From assembly GCA_003184365.1 (NCBI GenBank), contig NKYR01000020.1, positions 68,116-132,115 of the forward strand: a DNA stretch of 64,000 nt, read 5' to 3'. A program made the translations under genes and the position numbers. Shown here piece by piece: positions 12,711-23,133 of this stretch. The notes beneath the pieces were generated by a model. That model was given only the letters and a program-made list of their open reading frames with translations, made no database searches and was not told the origin of the DNA. Each line of letters opens with the position of its first letter. Position 1 is the first letter of the stretch. Source of the DNA: Evernia prunastri. Lineage: Eukaryota; Ascomycota; Lecanoromycetes; Lecanorales; Parmeliaceae.

Positions 12711-13727
12711 ATGCAGCTCACCCGTCCCATCTCCTTGCTATCCCTTCTCCCAACTCTCATCACAGCCCTCGCCCCAACCCACCTCGTCTATGAAGCCCCC
12801 AAAGGCACCTGGTTCGAAAACCTCGCCGTCCGCGCCTGCGGCTCCATCCTGCTAAGCACGACAACATCTCCCGACCTCTGGCTCCTCGACCCATTCTCCC
12901 CGACCCCCACCCCAACCCTTCTGCACCGGTTCGCGTCCGGCCTCGAAACCCTCGGCATCACCGAAACCGCCCCGGACACATTCCACGTCGCCGTCGCGAA
13001 CGCAAGCCTCAAAACCAACACCGTCCACACCGTCTCCTTCCCGCCCCGCAGCGACGTCCCCGATATCCACCTCGCCGCGACGATCCCGGAAGCCGGCCTC
13101 CTCAACGGCCTCGTCACCCTCAACCCGACCACCATCCTCGCCGCCGACTCCTACAAAGGCGTCGTCTGGGCCATCGACGTCCGAACCGGCGCCTCCCGCC
13201 CCGTCCTCTCCGACCCCCTCATGGCCCCCGTCTCGAACGCCAGCACCGCCACGGACCCCCTCCAAGCCATCGGCATAAACGGCGTCAAACTCCACGGCCG
13301 CACCCTCTACTTCACCAACACGGCCCTCGCCCTATTCGCCAAGATCGCCATCCGCCCCGACGGCACGGCCTTCAGCGCAGCCGAGGCGATCACGCACGCT
13401 CCCTCCGGCACGACATACGACGACTTCGCGCTCGACGACGGCGCGCGGGGCGGCGACGCCTTCCTGACGACGGCGCAGGGGAACACGATCGTGGCGGTCG
13501 GACTGGGGGGCGGTGGGCGGCAGGGCGTCGTGGCCGGGGACCTGAACAGCACGGAGATTGCGGAGCCGACGGCGGCGGGGTTCGGGCGGACGGTGGGGGA
13601 TGCGGACGTTCTGTACGTGACGACTGGCGGGGGGTTGGAGGCGCCGGTCAATGGGGATGAGGTTATGGGGGGGCAGGTGGTGGCGGTTGATACGAAGGGC
13701 TGGGGAGGGGGTAGGGAAGTAGGATGA
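12711..13727 (+). CDS. Secreted SMP-30/gluconolactonase-like beta-propeller protein
   Basis: A single-exon 338-aa protein. Residues 1-19 form a signal peptide (hydrophobic SLLSLLPTLITALA). The body shows regular strands of a six-bladed propeller: LLDPFSPTP, LAADSYKGVVWAIDVRTG, INGVKLHGRTLYFTNTA and DVLYVTTGGGLEAP. The sequence resembles a fungal family that includes ordinary lactonase-like proteins and the hetero-Diels-Alderases of tropolone-sesquiterpenoid pathways (EupF, AsR5). I cannot tell from the sequence whether this member is catalytic. The coding region is strikingly GC-rich (codons ending in C) compared with both flanks. Asn-X-Ser/Thr sites (NAS, NST) agree with secretion. Confidence 0.8.
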   Translation: MQLTRPISLLSLLPTLITALAPTHLVYEAPKGTWFENLAVRACGSILLSTTTSPDLWLLDPFSPTPTPTLLHRFASGLETLGITETAPDTFHVAVANASLKTNTVHTVSFPPRSDVPDIHLAATIPEAGLLNGLVTLNPTTILAADSYKGVVWAIDVRTGASRPVLSDPLMAPVSNASTATDPLQAIGINGVKLHGRTLYFTNTALALFAKIAIRPDGTAFSAAEAITHAPSGTTYDDFALDDGARGGDAFLTTAQGNTIVAVGLGGGGRQGVVAGDLNSTEIAEPTAAGFGRTVGDADVLYVTTGGGLEAPVNGDEVMGGQVVAVDTKGWGGGREVG

Positions 13728-16045
13728 AGAGGGGTGGATTAAAAGTTGTAGGATATCAGAGCCGGAGAATGGAAAGAAAAGAACAGGTCAGGTCAGAACA
13801 GAAGATAGAAAGGAATACAAACACAGCACCCGCTCAAGATTCGTTCAATGCGCCATCAACAACGCTCACCCCCTTCTCCCCCTTTTACCCCCCACCCCCC
13901 CTTCCTCGGTGTAACTGATATAAAATAAAATCCCCAAGCACCCCTGGAGAAGGCATTCACCCATCAGATCCCTCCCGCCCAGACCTACCTACCTACCTAC
14001 TCCAAGCCTCCCTTCCTTCCTTACTCGGAACAATAATGATACCCTCATCTAACCCACCAGAATTACAAACACCCACCCACCTGTCATACCCACCTAGCAT
14101 TCACACCCGCCACAGAGCGATGTCATCCAACCACTCAAATTACTCACTCAACTCATCCTACCCCTAAACCCGCCCACTCTCCCACCCGCCTACTTCCCAA
14201 CTCACTCCCGCATTTAGGAGACTGCCATTGAAGGGAACACCCCCCCTTTTCCCCCTTGCTTCTCAATCAACCACCATATGCACACCCCAAATTCTCACCA
14301 AGGCCTTTCTTTGCCCTTCCCCTTCCCCTCCACCCTCTCCTTTCCTTCTCTTCCCTTCCCTACCCCTTCACCCGTCGTAAAGTACCGTCACATTGTTGTA
14401 CCAAGCCCACCATTTCCTATCCTCGTGACAAGGAAACAGGGGAACAAGAACAAGGAACAAGGAACAAGGAACAGGGTAAAAGGCAAGGTGACCCCTTCGC
14501 TTACCGATCGGCTATCGTCGCCCCAAACCCCGCCCAGATATGGGACTCAGGGCTGAAGTCGTAGATTCGCCTAGCGGCATTCGTCATTGTAGGTCGTTTA
14601 TACGCTGGTCGTACATTCATTCATTCATTCCATACGCGTCCGATCTGCGGTCTACTCACACGGGGAGCGGTCTCCTGCTGTCGATACGTATATATCTATA
14701 CGCAGAGAGGGGGAGGGGGGCCGGGACGGGGATAGAGACAGGGTCGGGGTGTTGTTTCTTTAGGGAGGAAAGGGAGTTTGGAGAAAATGGGGAGGGGAGG
14801 GGAGAGGAGAGGGGAGCGGAGGAGAGGAGAGAAGGGAAGGGAAGGGGAAGAAGAAAAGTAGACAAGGATAGGGAAGGAATGGAAAGGAAAGGTGATTGGA
14901 GGTGGGAAGGGGGGGGGGGGGGGGAAGAAGAGGGGTTTTCTTGGGCGGTGAGAGGAAGTATCCATCGATCTGTTTCTCCATCCCTCCAAAATAAATGTCA
15001 AAGCCGCGCCAAGCTGGTTTCGATCCAATCAAAAGGCCGGGTATCCGAGCTTTACGAATCGTCATATTATTTTAGAGAGACCACATGTCATGTCACAATC
15101 CGTGCTGCACCGATTTTTCCACGTTTGCTAGCTGTGAGTGAACACATACTCTATATCCTGCTGCGCATGAGAAGATTTTCTTGGGCGATGCATGGCGGAA
15201 AGCAGGGATTTGCAGTCAAGAGGATTGTATTGGTAGCAGTTGGAATACAAATGTTTTTCGCAAGAATTTCTCTAAACTCCAATCCCTAAAGAAGGCTGGG
15301 CTTGGTCGCTTCCAGAGCGACGAGAGCCGTGCCTTGGTCCACCCATTGCACACTCCGAACAACAGCAGTATCGTATATGTACAGGGGTATATTTCTCAAA
15401 CAAGTTCAAATGCCAGCAAAGGGAAGCAAGGTGCCGAATGCCGAATGTCGAGTCGCATGAAGGTGATGGTGGTGGTGATGATGATGATGAAGAGGACGAT
15501 GATGGTGGTTTGAAGGGTTCTAGTGATTGTGTTTTATGATGGGAAAGTGGAACGGTCAAATTGACTTTGCCTCGGTGACCGAATCTGCGACGCACGCGGA
15601 TTGAGGCTGATGAGGGGGAGTGTGAGTGGTGGTGTGGTGCTCTTGGAGTGTATTGGTGACATGAATCGTGATGCGAGTCATAATTTTGCCGTGCATAACC
15701 GTTTTGAGATCTGACAAGATCTGACAAGGGATTTGGTAGTGCGCTCGCGGAAACCGGGGTAGCCATGCCAAGGGAAGGGATTGGTCAATGTTGAATGGTG
15801 GGTTGAATCGAGTGCTGTTTTGAATCCAGACAGAATGTGCCACCGGTAAAAATTGCCCATTTGTCCAGCAAAGAGGCAAAGGTGAAGGAGCGGCGTCCAG
15901 TGACGGAGCTGGTTTTGGGGGCGCCAACCAAATATATCCGAGATCCGAAAGGGCACAGCTGCGGAGCCAGTATCGTGCACGGTAGATCGGAGAGAGGTCG
16001 CGTAGTTCGGTGGCGCCCAGAGGTCAAGAGCTCGAGAGGATGAGC
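13728..16045. other. Gene-poor stretch with low-complexity tracts
   Basis: No gene supported. It holds (tacc)n near 13985-14003, a pyrimidine-rich stretch about 14240-14380, a short tandem of ggaacaa units about 14442-14478, (attc)n near 14617, a polypurine tract (separate entry) and GAT-rich triplets about 15462-15510. Long frames across these tracts follow from the composition bias and are not genes. Confidence 0.5.
14702..14940 (+). repeat. Polypurine tract with G-runs
   Basis: About 240 bp of almost pure purines on the + strand (gggaggggagaggag-type units), ending in an uninterrupted run of about 16 G near 14908-14924. A pyrimidine-rich counterpart lies about 400 bp upstream. The sequence suits triplex or G-quadruplex formation; that is inference. 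Confidence 0.75.
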
Positions 16046-16144
16046 CTATTTGGGGACCTTAGGGAGAGGGCGGTTGGGCGGGGGACCTGGGCACGGAGGG
16101 TATTGAGGCTGTTGCGGACCATTGTAGTGGTACGAGGCAGGCAT
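16046..16144 (-). CDS. Candidate proline-rich micro-ORF, 32 aa
   Basis: An ATG at 16144 opens a 32-residue frame with the start MPASYHYNGPQQPQYPP and end RPLPKVPK, closed by TAG at 16046. It is rich in Pro, Gln and Tyr, resembling short fungal proline-rich peptides or the first exon of a spliced gene. No clear donor follows in frame. It stands out because nothing else codes for about 2.3 kb on one side and 3.6 kb on the other. Function unknown; it may be chance. Confidence 0.3.
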   Translation of the reverse strand: MPASYHYNGPQQPQYPPCPGPPPNRPLPKVPK

Positions 16145-16899
16145 TGTGGATGATGGGAGAAGGCGACTGGTCGAGGAGATGTCGGAGAGATGAGACTTTT
16201 GGAATTTAAAGGTTGCAGGTCTGGCGTGCTGTACGTTGGCTGCGATGCTTCCGGACTGTTGGTGAAGGAGAGGTGATGTTGGTTGCTTGAAGTGTGTGGA
16301 TTGTGTGGAATGTGTGGAATGTGGTGAGTATGGTTTTGGGTATGGAGGGGGGAGAGCAGTGGGTATTTATGATTTTTTGCAAAAGGCAGTCAGTCATCAT
16401 CTTCCATGATGAGCAAACGGCCGCCAAGTCATGCTGCCGTGCAGAGCCGTGGTATTTTGTTAGAAAAAAAGGGTAAAGTAATTTTGAATTTGTCGGAAGC
16501 TAAGTTCGATGATGAAGATATTCAGGGACCCAGCATGCTATGAGACAGCCTACAGGGGGCGTTGTAATTCAATCCATCAGAATTCAGACCATATCACCAC
16601 ATGATCCATCATGAATGCTTTGAATTGAAAACGGGTAACTAAAAGTCCAAGGTAAGCTCAATAGCAATCGATGAATGGTCAATCCCTCACCAAATCTGAC
16701 GACTACCCTCCTCCCAAAATTAGCGCAATCTTCCGAGGCTGAAATTTCGGTGTGGGACTTTGTTTTTCTCGGGCTGGTAGTGGCCACTTGATGACAGGAC
16801 CCCAACTCCCAAATATGGCAGGATCTTCCGCCCCCTTGCTACCTCGGCCAATTTCTTACCAGTGACGGTTACAAGCACATACATACCTATCATTAATGG

Positions 16900-16952
16900 A
16901 TTCGATTATGTTTGCTGATTGCTTGAAAAATGATAGTTACAATTGGATCATC

Positions 16953-16989
<37 letters not shown>

Positions 16990-17116
16990 AGAAAAGATCG
17001 GTAAATTCGGATGCAACAGAAAAGTGCAAATCCCCCATTGCCTACGTAACNNNNNNNNNNNNNATTCGATTATGTTTGCTGATTGCTTGAAAAATGATAG
17101 TTACAATTGGATCATC

Positions 17117-17159
<43 letters not shown>

Positions 17160-17220
17160 AGAAAAGATCGGTAAATTCGGATGCAACAGAAAAGTGCAAA
17201 TCCCCCATTGCCTACGTAAC
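16900..17220 (+). repeat. Direct duplication flanking a 13-N gap
   Basis: Bases 16900-17050 (151 bp) and 17064-17220 (157 bp) are the same sequence; the only difference I find is 12 versus 14 CAT units in the microsatellite. They abut the N run at 17051-17063. This is best read as unmerged overlapping contig ends. Confidence 0.9.
17051..17063. other. Assembly gap (13 N)
   Basis: Thirteen ambiguous bases. See the flanking duplication: the gap is probably not real missing sequence. Confidence 0.98.
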
Positions 17221-19802
17221 ATCATACCCTCCTCGCTACTCGGTTGCAATAAAAAATGGGGGAAAAAGGATGCAACGGACCTACGGCCGATTGATCGATC
17301 GATAAACTTCGGGACCTCTACATCACGAACTTCATCGCAGCTTTTTCAAAACAGCGGAACCTATCAACTTTTCTCGCCTTTGACACCCTTCTAGCTTTGA
17401 GTAGCTTGCTCGGGAATTACGGGCTGCTTACGGCCCCCCCGGATTGCCTGTTGCCAAAATTGGAACCATGTCGAATGCGAATCGATAGTACTGTTCAAGT
17501 ACCCGTACCGTACCATGGGGGCCAAAGGACCAAAAGCCATGGCCCATGGATACGAAAAGTCGGTATCAGCGATATGCGTGCAAACGTAAGTCATCGGGTT
17601 TGCCACCGTCTCCAAATGCATTGGAGATTATCAAACAAAATTGTGAAACTCAGCCCCTTTCCCCGCTACGAGCTGTTGCGAAGAACAAAACAGGAGAGCC
17701 AGCGATGCAGTCTCATTGGCGGAATGCGCTGCGTGCAGAAGTAGAATGGAAATCGCAATGGCCACTAAGGAGAACATTGTGGCCAGTGGCCACCGTCGCC
17801 TCCATCTCCATGAAAGGCGGGACGTTAAAAAAAGGCCTCGTGATGCGTTGTGGCGCAGCGACTGGGCGTCTCGGCGTCTTCGGGATTGGATGCACGGTCA
17901 TAAACAAGCAAAGCACCATTGAAGAGATCCCCCCACCACTACGGACCTACTATCAGCAAAAAGCCATAGAGAATGGAGCATGCAAAGCCGAAGTAAGGGG
18001 GTGGTTGGCCTTGACGTTTGAGCGGCGATGCACCCAGCTTGCATTTGCAGATTGAAATGATCTGCAGGGATGAAGCACAGGCACGTTTTCCACGTGGCAG
18101 TCATGCAGCTAGTGACTTAGCGCTCAAATGCCGTTATCCTGCTGCAAGGTACAAGGTACAAAGCTACCCTTATTACATATGTACACACAAACAATAATGG
18201 TACAGTACAGTGCTTTTGCATAATGCACGGCCCCTCTTATCATACTCCTGCAGCAGCAACTGTCATCCGCTCCGGTCTCAGTCTCGCTTTGCCTATGGAG
18301 AGGCCAATCCGTCTACAATTGCATGCACCCAACAAACAGATAATGCCGATAACCCGGTCTCGCGGTCCTTTGCACTTCTGCTTATCTCACGAATCATGGG
18401 CTTTCCAACAACGTCAACCTTGCAAAGGAGTGCACACCTCAAACGCTCCCTGTCAGACAGCCGGGCTGCCCGATTCCACATAACAAAGGGGAACTTCAGT
18501 TTGTGGACGCAGTGAGAAAGCCTAACCAGCTGCATGTCATAATGCTCAAGCCAGATTGGAAATCAAAACCGTGGGTTTGCGGCCCCAGAATACACTTCGT
18601 TAGGCCATTCCAGATCGCCCCTAGAACATTTGTGGAAGCTTTTGCCCTGTGGCTTGCATGCGGGAAATTAACAATGCGAGGTGGCTTCAAACATTGTGAG
18701 CTGATTTTAAAACCAAATATAGCATCAGAGTTTAACAGACATCCCAAGTATGGCAAGATCAAACGAGCTGTGAGTGTGAAAGTTGGGCGCGCCAAGTGTG
18801 GGCCTTATGTTGATGGGGAATTGTAAACCCTGCAAGAACTGTGGCACGGAGATGTCCGCTATCAGTCAGTGTTGATGGGGTGCAAGATATTCAGCTCTCA
18901 GCTTCATGCTTGATTTGCTCTCTGCACACTGTACACTTGCTACAACGGGGTTGTGCAGCTTGAAGAAAAGGCGCGGGCTTGAGTGCTGACCCGAGGACAT
19001 GTAGGATTTGAAATCCTAATGGCCGTCAAATGTGTTGCCCCCGGGGGCATCTGGGGGAACCGAAGTTTTGTCATGCTCACTGAGTTGGCCCGATCTTTCC
19101 TTCACTTCGGGTTCCCTTCTACATACACACCTTTTTCCGCGATCACTTCGGCTTGCCCCAACAGGGCATTCTCGCCGAAGCTCGCGCATCCTTCTGTTAT
19201 AGCTCGGAGACTCCCATCATCTCTAGGGTAGGTACATGAGCACTGCATTTGCGAGCATTATCCCAAAACGCATGATGGGAATCGGGCCCTTGAGATAAGA
19301 ACGAGAGCTTTGATTCCTAATCGCACTCGAGAGTTTCTGGTAATTAAATGCACAAGTCCCAGTCCAGCCACCCTCGGACTTAGCACCAGCGTTGGAGGCA
19401 ATACTTTTCAGGACTTATGGAAAGATGCGAACGATGAGCATGCTGCATACTGCAGGATGCATGATGCATGATGCGTCCTGACTGCAACGTACAGGGAAAT
19501 CCCTCAACCTTATGACGTGATTTTGTCTTTTTCACTACCCTTTTGACGCACATTGGAAACAAACGTGAAACAAGTTCGATGCTACTCGAAACCTGCACTG
19601 CAACGGCAAATAATGCAATTATCCTGCTCAGCTGTCAGCGATCAGAAACGAAGGTCAAACAAAGACCGAAACAAAACGTACCCTGTTCAAAATTGGGTCA
19701 CTGAAGAAAAGGTCAAGATGATAACGCGCGGACCAGCTTCAGCAGAGCAGTCCTCGTCGCTGAGGAAGAATCTACCTATCAACAGTTTTCTAGAAAGCGA
19801 CT

Positions 19803-20749
19803 CTACTCGTCCATCAACTGTCCCTCTCCCATCTGCGTCGACGTGATCCATTCTTCCATCATAGCCTGTCCCGCACCGCCGGCCACTTCCTTCCCCTTGA
19901 CGGTGCCCCGTCTCTTCACCACCAGGCACAGGATTCGACCGTATATGCTAAAGCCGTCATACGTCGTATCCATCCCCAGCTTCTTCTTGTCATCCTCCCC
20001 GCCATCCTCTCCCTCCCCCACCGGCCTTTTCCCCTTGGCCTTCGACGACGGCGTCTCCCGCGCATCCACATCTCCTCCCTCCGAACCGTCAGAGACGAAC
20101 AGCCCTTCCCGGCTCTCCTCCTTCGCCAACGTGGCCTTCCCGTCTCCCGCATCGAGCGGTATATCCGCCATGCGCACCCCCTCGCCCTCTCCACTCTCCT
20201 CCTCCGTGACCAAGCCCGGCGGCCCCTCGCCCACCTCGACGGGTGCATCCCTCGAACCCGTCAGCCTCCCCTCCGTAGTCCCCAACCTGGCCTTCTCCGT
20301 CTTCGCCGTCTTCATCTTCCGGAGGATAGAGTGCCGGGAGCTCGTTTCGGTCAGGAAGACCGCGACTTCGAACCCATCTACGCACGCCGTAGTTAGCGAT
20401 GTTGAAAAGAAAAGAAGAAAAAACCCCCTACACCCTCCTCCCTCATCTTCCGCCCCCCCAACCTCCCAGCAGCGAGCGAAAAGTTTTGCCAGCTAAAAAC
20501 GTACATACCCTCAACGACGACGTCCTTCCACCCTTTCCTCTTCCCCCCCTTGGCCGACGCTTTCGCCTTCGCGTTCTCCTCCCTGAGCTTGGGCAGCACG
20601 AGCGGGCGGACGGCCTCGATGACGCGGGGGAGGACGGGGTCGCGCGGGTTGAGGAGCCAGCGGTGCGCGTCGGCCGGGTTGTCGAGGTAGATGCGGCATT
20701 CGAGGACGGAGTATTGCGTTATGCGGAGGTAGCGGCGGATGGGTGGCAT
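19803..20749 (-). CDS. Conserved fungal protein of unknown function
   Basis: Two exons (20509-20749 and 19803-20377) join at VVVE|DGFEVAVFLTETSSRHS to give 271 aa. The N-terminus MPPIRRYLRITQYSVLECRI followed by IYLDNP and the C-terminal block TTYDGFSIYGRILCLVVKRR look conserved and structured. They are separated by about 100 residues rich in Glu, Gly, Lys and Asp that look disordered, with a basic KGKRP stretch. I recognise it only as a protein seen across Pezizomycotina and give no function. The intron has a GTATGT donor. A long T run lies just upstream of the start on the coding strand's 5' side. Confidence 0.75.
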
Positions 20750-20771
20750 ATTTTTATTTTTTTTCTCTTCC

Positions 20772-20812
<41 letters not shown>

Positions 20813-21180
20813 GTCAGGCTTTGGCGTGGAGTGGATGCGTTGTGGCCATATCTGGAGATTAGATATGCTGAGGCCTCTTGTTAGGATTGCGGAGGAGGTG
20901 GTCTTTACTAGGTAGGTATCTATGGTGGTGTTGCAGTGTTACACTACAGCGCTACCTAGGTATCCACGAGTACTTTAAGTAGGTAGAAGAGTATCGACCG
21001 CGCCAAGGCCGATTTCTTGGCGATTCTATGATCTATCCGCATCGTGAAAACGAGTATCAAGTACAGTCCCTCATCAAACAACCGCACTCCAAGGCAGTGG
21101 GTCCAACGCCGACCCCGCGCCTGACTCCGTCTTCAATCGAAGACCCACACACCATACCCCACCCCCGAGCAACCGCCGCC
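20750..21180. other. Divergent promoter region with poly-T
   Basis: Lies between two divergent genes. It contains an almost pure T tract at about 20757-20810 (separate entry) and several taggtaggta/ctacctaggta motifs near 20910-20985, common in ascomycete promoters. Confidence 0.5.
20757..20810 (+). repeat. T-homopolymer tract
   Basis: About 50 bp of nearly uninterrupted T (two short ctcttcc breaks, then more than 30 T). It starts within 10 bp of the start codon of the minus-strand gene, where it would read as poly-A in the mRNA leader. Its length may be unreliable in the assembly. Confidence 0.8.
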
Positions 21181-21628
21181 ATGCTCGCTCTCCGCCCCTT
21201 CTCCCTCTCCTCGTCCCTCTCCTCGTCCCTCTCCGCCCCCCTCCTCCTCGCCCGCCCCCTCAGCACAACCCCCCACGCCCCACCACCACCACCACCACAA
21301 CGAAGTTCCCACACTTACTCGTGGAAAGTTTCATGGAGCCGCGCTCCGGCCGGAGCACCGTTGTGGAAGCAGGAGAAGAGGCCCGTGCTGGGCGTGAGGC
21401 CGGAGCTGGGTTTTTGTTTCGCGCGGGGGATGAAGGTGCGGAGTAGCGTGAAGAAGCTGTGCGAGGGGTGTAAGGTGTGTAGTGTGTGTTTCTTTTGTGG
21501 TCTTGAAAGGAGAGGAGAGCAGAGGAGCTGAGCTGAGCTGATTGGTGCGTGTTTAGAGCGTGAGGAGGAAGGGGTATGTGTATATTATCTGCTCGAAGAA
21601 CCCGAAGCATAAGCAGCGGCAGGGGTAG
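21181..21628 (+). CDS. rtc6: Mitochondrial large-subunit ribosomal protein bL36m
   Basis: Two exons (21181-21474, 21557-21628) give 121 aa. The C-terminal 38 residues are a textbook L36: MKVRSSVKKLCEGCKSVRRK followed by GYVYIICSKNPKHKQRQG. The zinc ligands are Cys-x2-Cys (CEGC), then Cys and His in CSKNPKH. The N-terminal ~80 residues are Ser/Leu/Pro-rich (LALRPFSLSSSLSSSLSA) and fit a mitochondrial targeting sequence followed by a linker. It is a structural part of the 54S mitoribosome near the peptidyl-transferase region. Its neighbour Rcf1 is also mitochondrial. Confidence 0.93.
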
Positions 21629-21957
21629 GGGAGGGAAGGGGTGGGACGTGAGGGGAGAGGTTGGGATTTGCTGAGGGGATGATGGGCAGAGGGTGATTGG
21701 CAGAAGGGATTTTCGTGCATGGCATCGATTGCTTGTGGGGGATAGAAGCGGCGCGGTGTCTAGAGGGGGGTTCGGATAAAGGGCGTATTTACTATGCTGT
21801 AGAAATACGGTGCCGGCGAAGTGTACGGCGGGAGGGTAGTACATGTGGAAGGCTCCCGCAGGGCAATGTCAGCATGCTGCCCAACTCGAGTTTAGTCTCG
21901 CCGGCTGGAAAGCATATACCATTCAATTACACACTCTCGCTATTGGCCAACAGGCTT
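21629..21957. other. Intergenic, convergent 3' ends
   Basis: Between bL36m and rcf1. No coding or repeat signal seen; probably overlapping 3' UTRs. Confidence 0.5.
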
Positions 21958-22775
21958 CTAACTTCCCCCTTCACCATCCCGAGGTTGATTGAACCAATTC
22001 CTAATGTGCTTCCATCCGAAAAAACCACCTCCCGCTTCACCCCACACTCTTGTATCAGGCCCCATACCGGCCTCCTGCTTGGTCATTGCCTGCTTCATCC
22101 TCTCCACCTCTTGCTTCTTCTCCATCTCCTGCCTCTTCTGCCGGATCTGCTCCTTCCTCTGTTCCAGCTCCGCCGCCTCCTTCGTCGCCTCCGCATCCTT
22201 CGCATCCTTCACCTTCCCCTTCAACGCCCCAATCACCCCCCTCCCATCATCGCTCCTCCCCTCCCTCGCCCTCTTCTCCTCAACCGCCCGCCTCTCGAGC
22301 TCCTCCCGCTGGAAATCCCTCACCTTGCCCAACTTCTCCCGCCACTCTTTATCCTCCTGGTCCCGCGCCTCCAGCTCCCGGATCCAGGCGTCCTTCTTCT
22401 CCTGCGCCTTGCGCTGCTTCACCAGGTCCGTGAACTCCTTGCGCTTCAGGCGGTCCGCGTTATAGTAGTACGAGCCGCCGAGCATGGCGACCAGGGTGAA
22501 GGACTGCGCGTAGAGGCGGTAGCGGAAGAATTGGTTCGTGCGGGCGCCGTTGCCTTGGCGGATGGAGCGGCTCGCGTTGTAGAGGGCCCAGCAGGTGACG
22601 GCGACGCCGAAGGGGATGAGGGGCTCTTCTTTGAGGCGGCGGGTGAATTTCTGCAAGCGGTTTTCGTCGTAGAAATCGCTAGGACCGGGTCAGCTGGAGC
22701 TAGCTTGCGAGATGAGTTTGATTGGCAGACTTACGGGTCGCTGTCGAAAGAGGAGGGGAGGGGTGCGTCGGACAT
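21958..22775 (-). CDS. rcf1: Respiratory supercomplex factor 1 (HIG1 domain)
   Basis: Two exons (22735-22775, 21958-22678) give 253 aa. The first exon reads MSDAPLPSSFDSDP and joins to DFYDENRLQKFTRRLKEEPL, the standard fungal Rcf1 N-terminus. The HIG1 domain follows with two membrane helices (LIPFGVAVTCWALYNASRS and FRYRLYAQSFTLVAMLGGSY). The last ~130 residues are a long charged coiled coil (EEKRAREG, EQRKEQIRQKRQEMEKKQE). Rcf1 sits in the mitochondrial inner membrane and helps join complexes III and IV. It is divergent from ilv1 with 358 bp between start codons. Confidence 0.94.
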
Positions 22776-23133
22776 TTTTGAACTTGGAGTGTCAAAAACA
22801 GAAGATGTCTGGAGCTCTAGGTCATGAGGTCATTCAAGTACGATGTCCAGGGTAAAACCCTCCAGTCTTCTCGATTCAAAGGAAGCACACCCAGATTGGA
22901 CAGAAAAGTCTAGAATATGGGTTTTTTTACTGATAGAGATGCGTAGCAACGGTGGATGTTGCTTGTTCGAGATCTTAACCTTCTCAAGGGTCGAGGCGCC
23001 ATTGGATCGATCGACAGCGGGAGGGTTCCGCATCCGACGGCTGCGGTGAATTTTGACCGATTTTCTGATCCGTCAAACTTCTAATTCATTCCCCTCTCCG
23101 CTCTCCACCAAAGCTCTAAGAGAGTGGGTAATT
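22776..23133. other. Shared divergent promoter rcf1 / ilv1
   Basis: 358 bp between two divergent start codons. No motif I can name with confidence. In-frame codons upstream of the ilv1 ATG include a TTG-initiated frame, which I do not accept as the start. Confidence 0.5.

Larger units (their letters stand above)
16145..19802. other. Gene-poor stretch containing an assembly gap
   Basis: About 3.6 kb with no supported gene. It includes a (tgtgtggaa)-type short tandem near 16293-16324 and the 13-N gap with duplicated flanks (separate entries). Frames of 60-170 codons here lack family features, and I see no convincing splice chain. Confidence 0.45.

Noticed and set aside
14540..15289. Long frame rich in Arg, Gly and Glu
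   Set aside because: It is produced by the polypurine tract; no family features and biased composition only.
16943..17394. Poly-Ile/poly-Ser frames across the gap
   Set aside because: Translated CAT microsatellite in duplicated contig ends.
19803..20400. Overlapping long frames on the opposite strand and other frames of the unknown-protein gene
   Set aside because: Shadow frames of a GC-rich coding region; the spliced minus-strand reading has coherent ends and junction.
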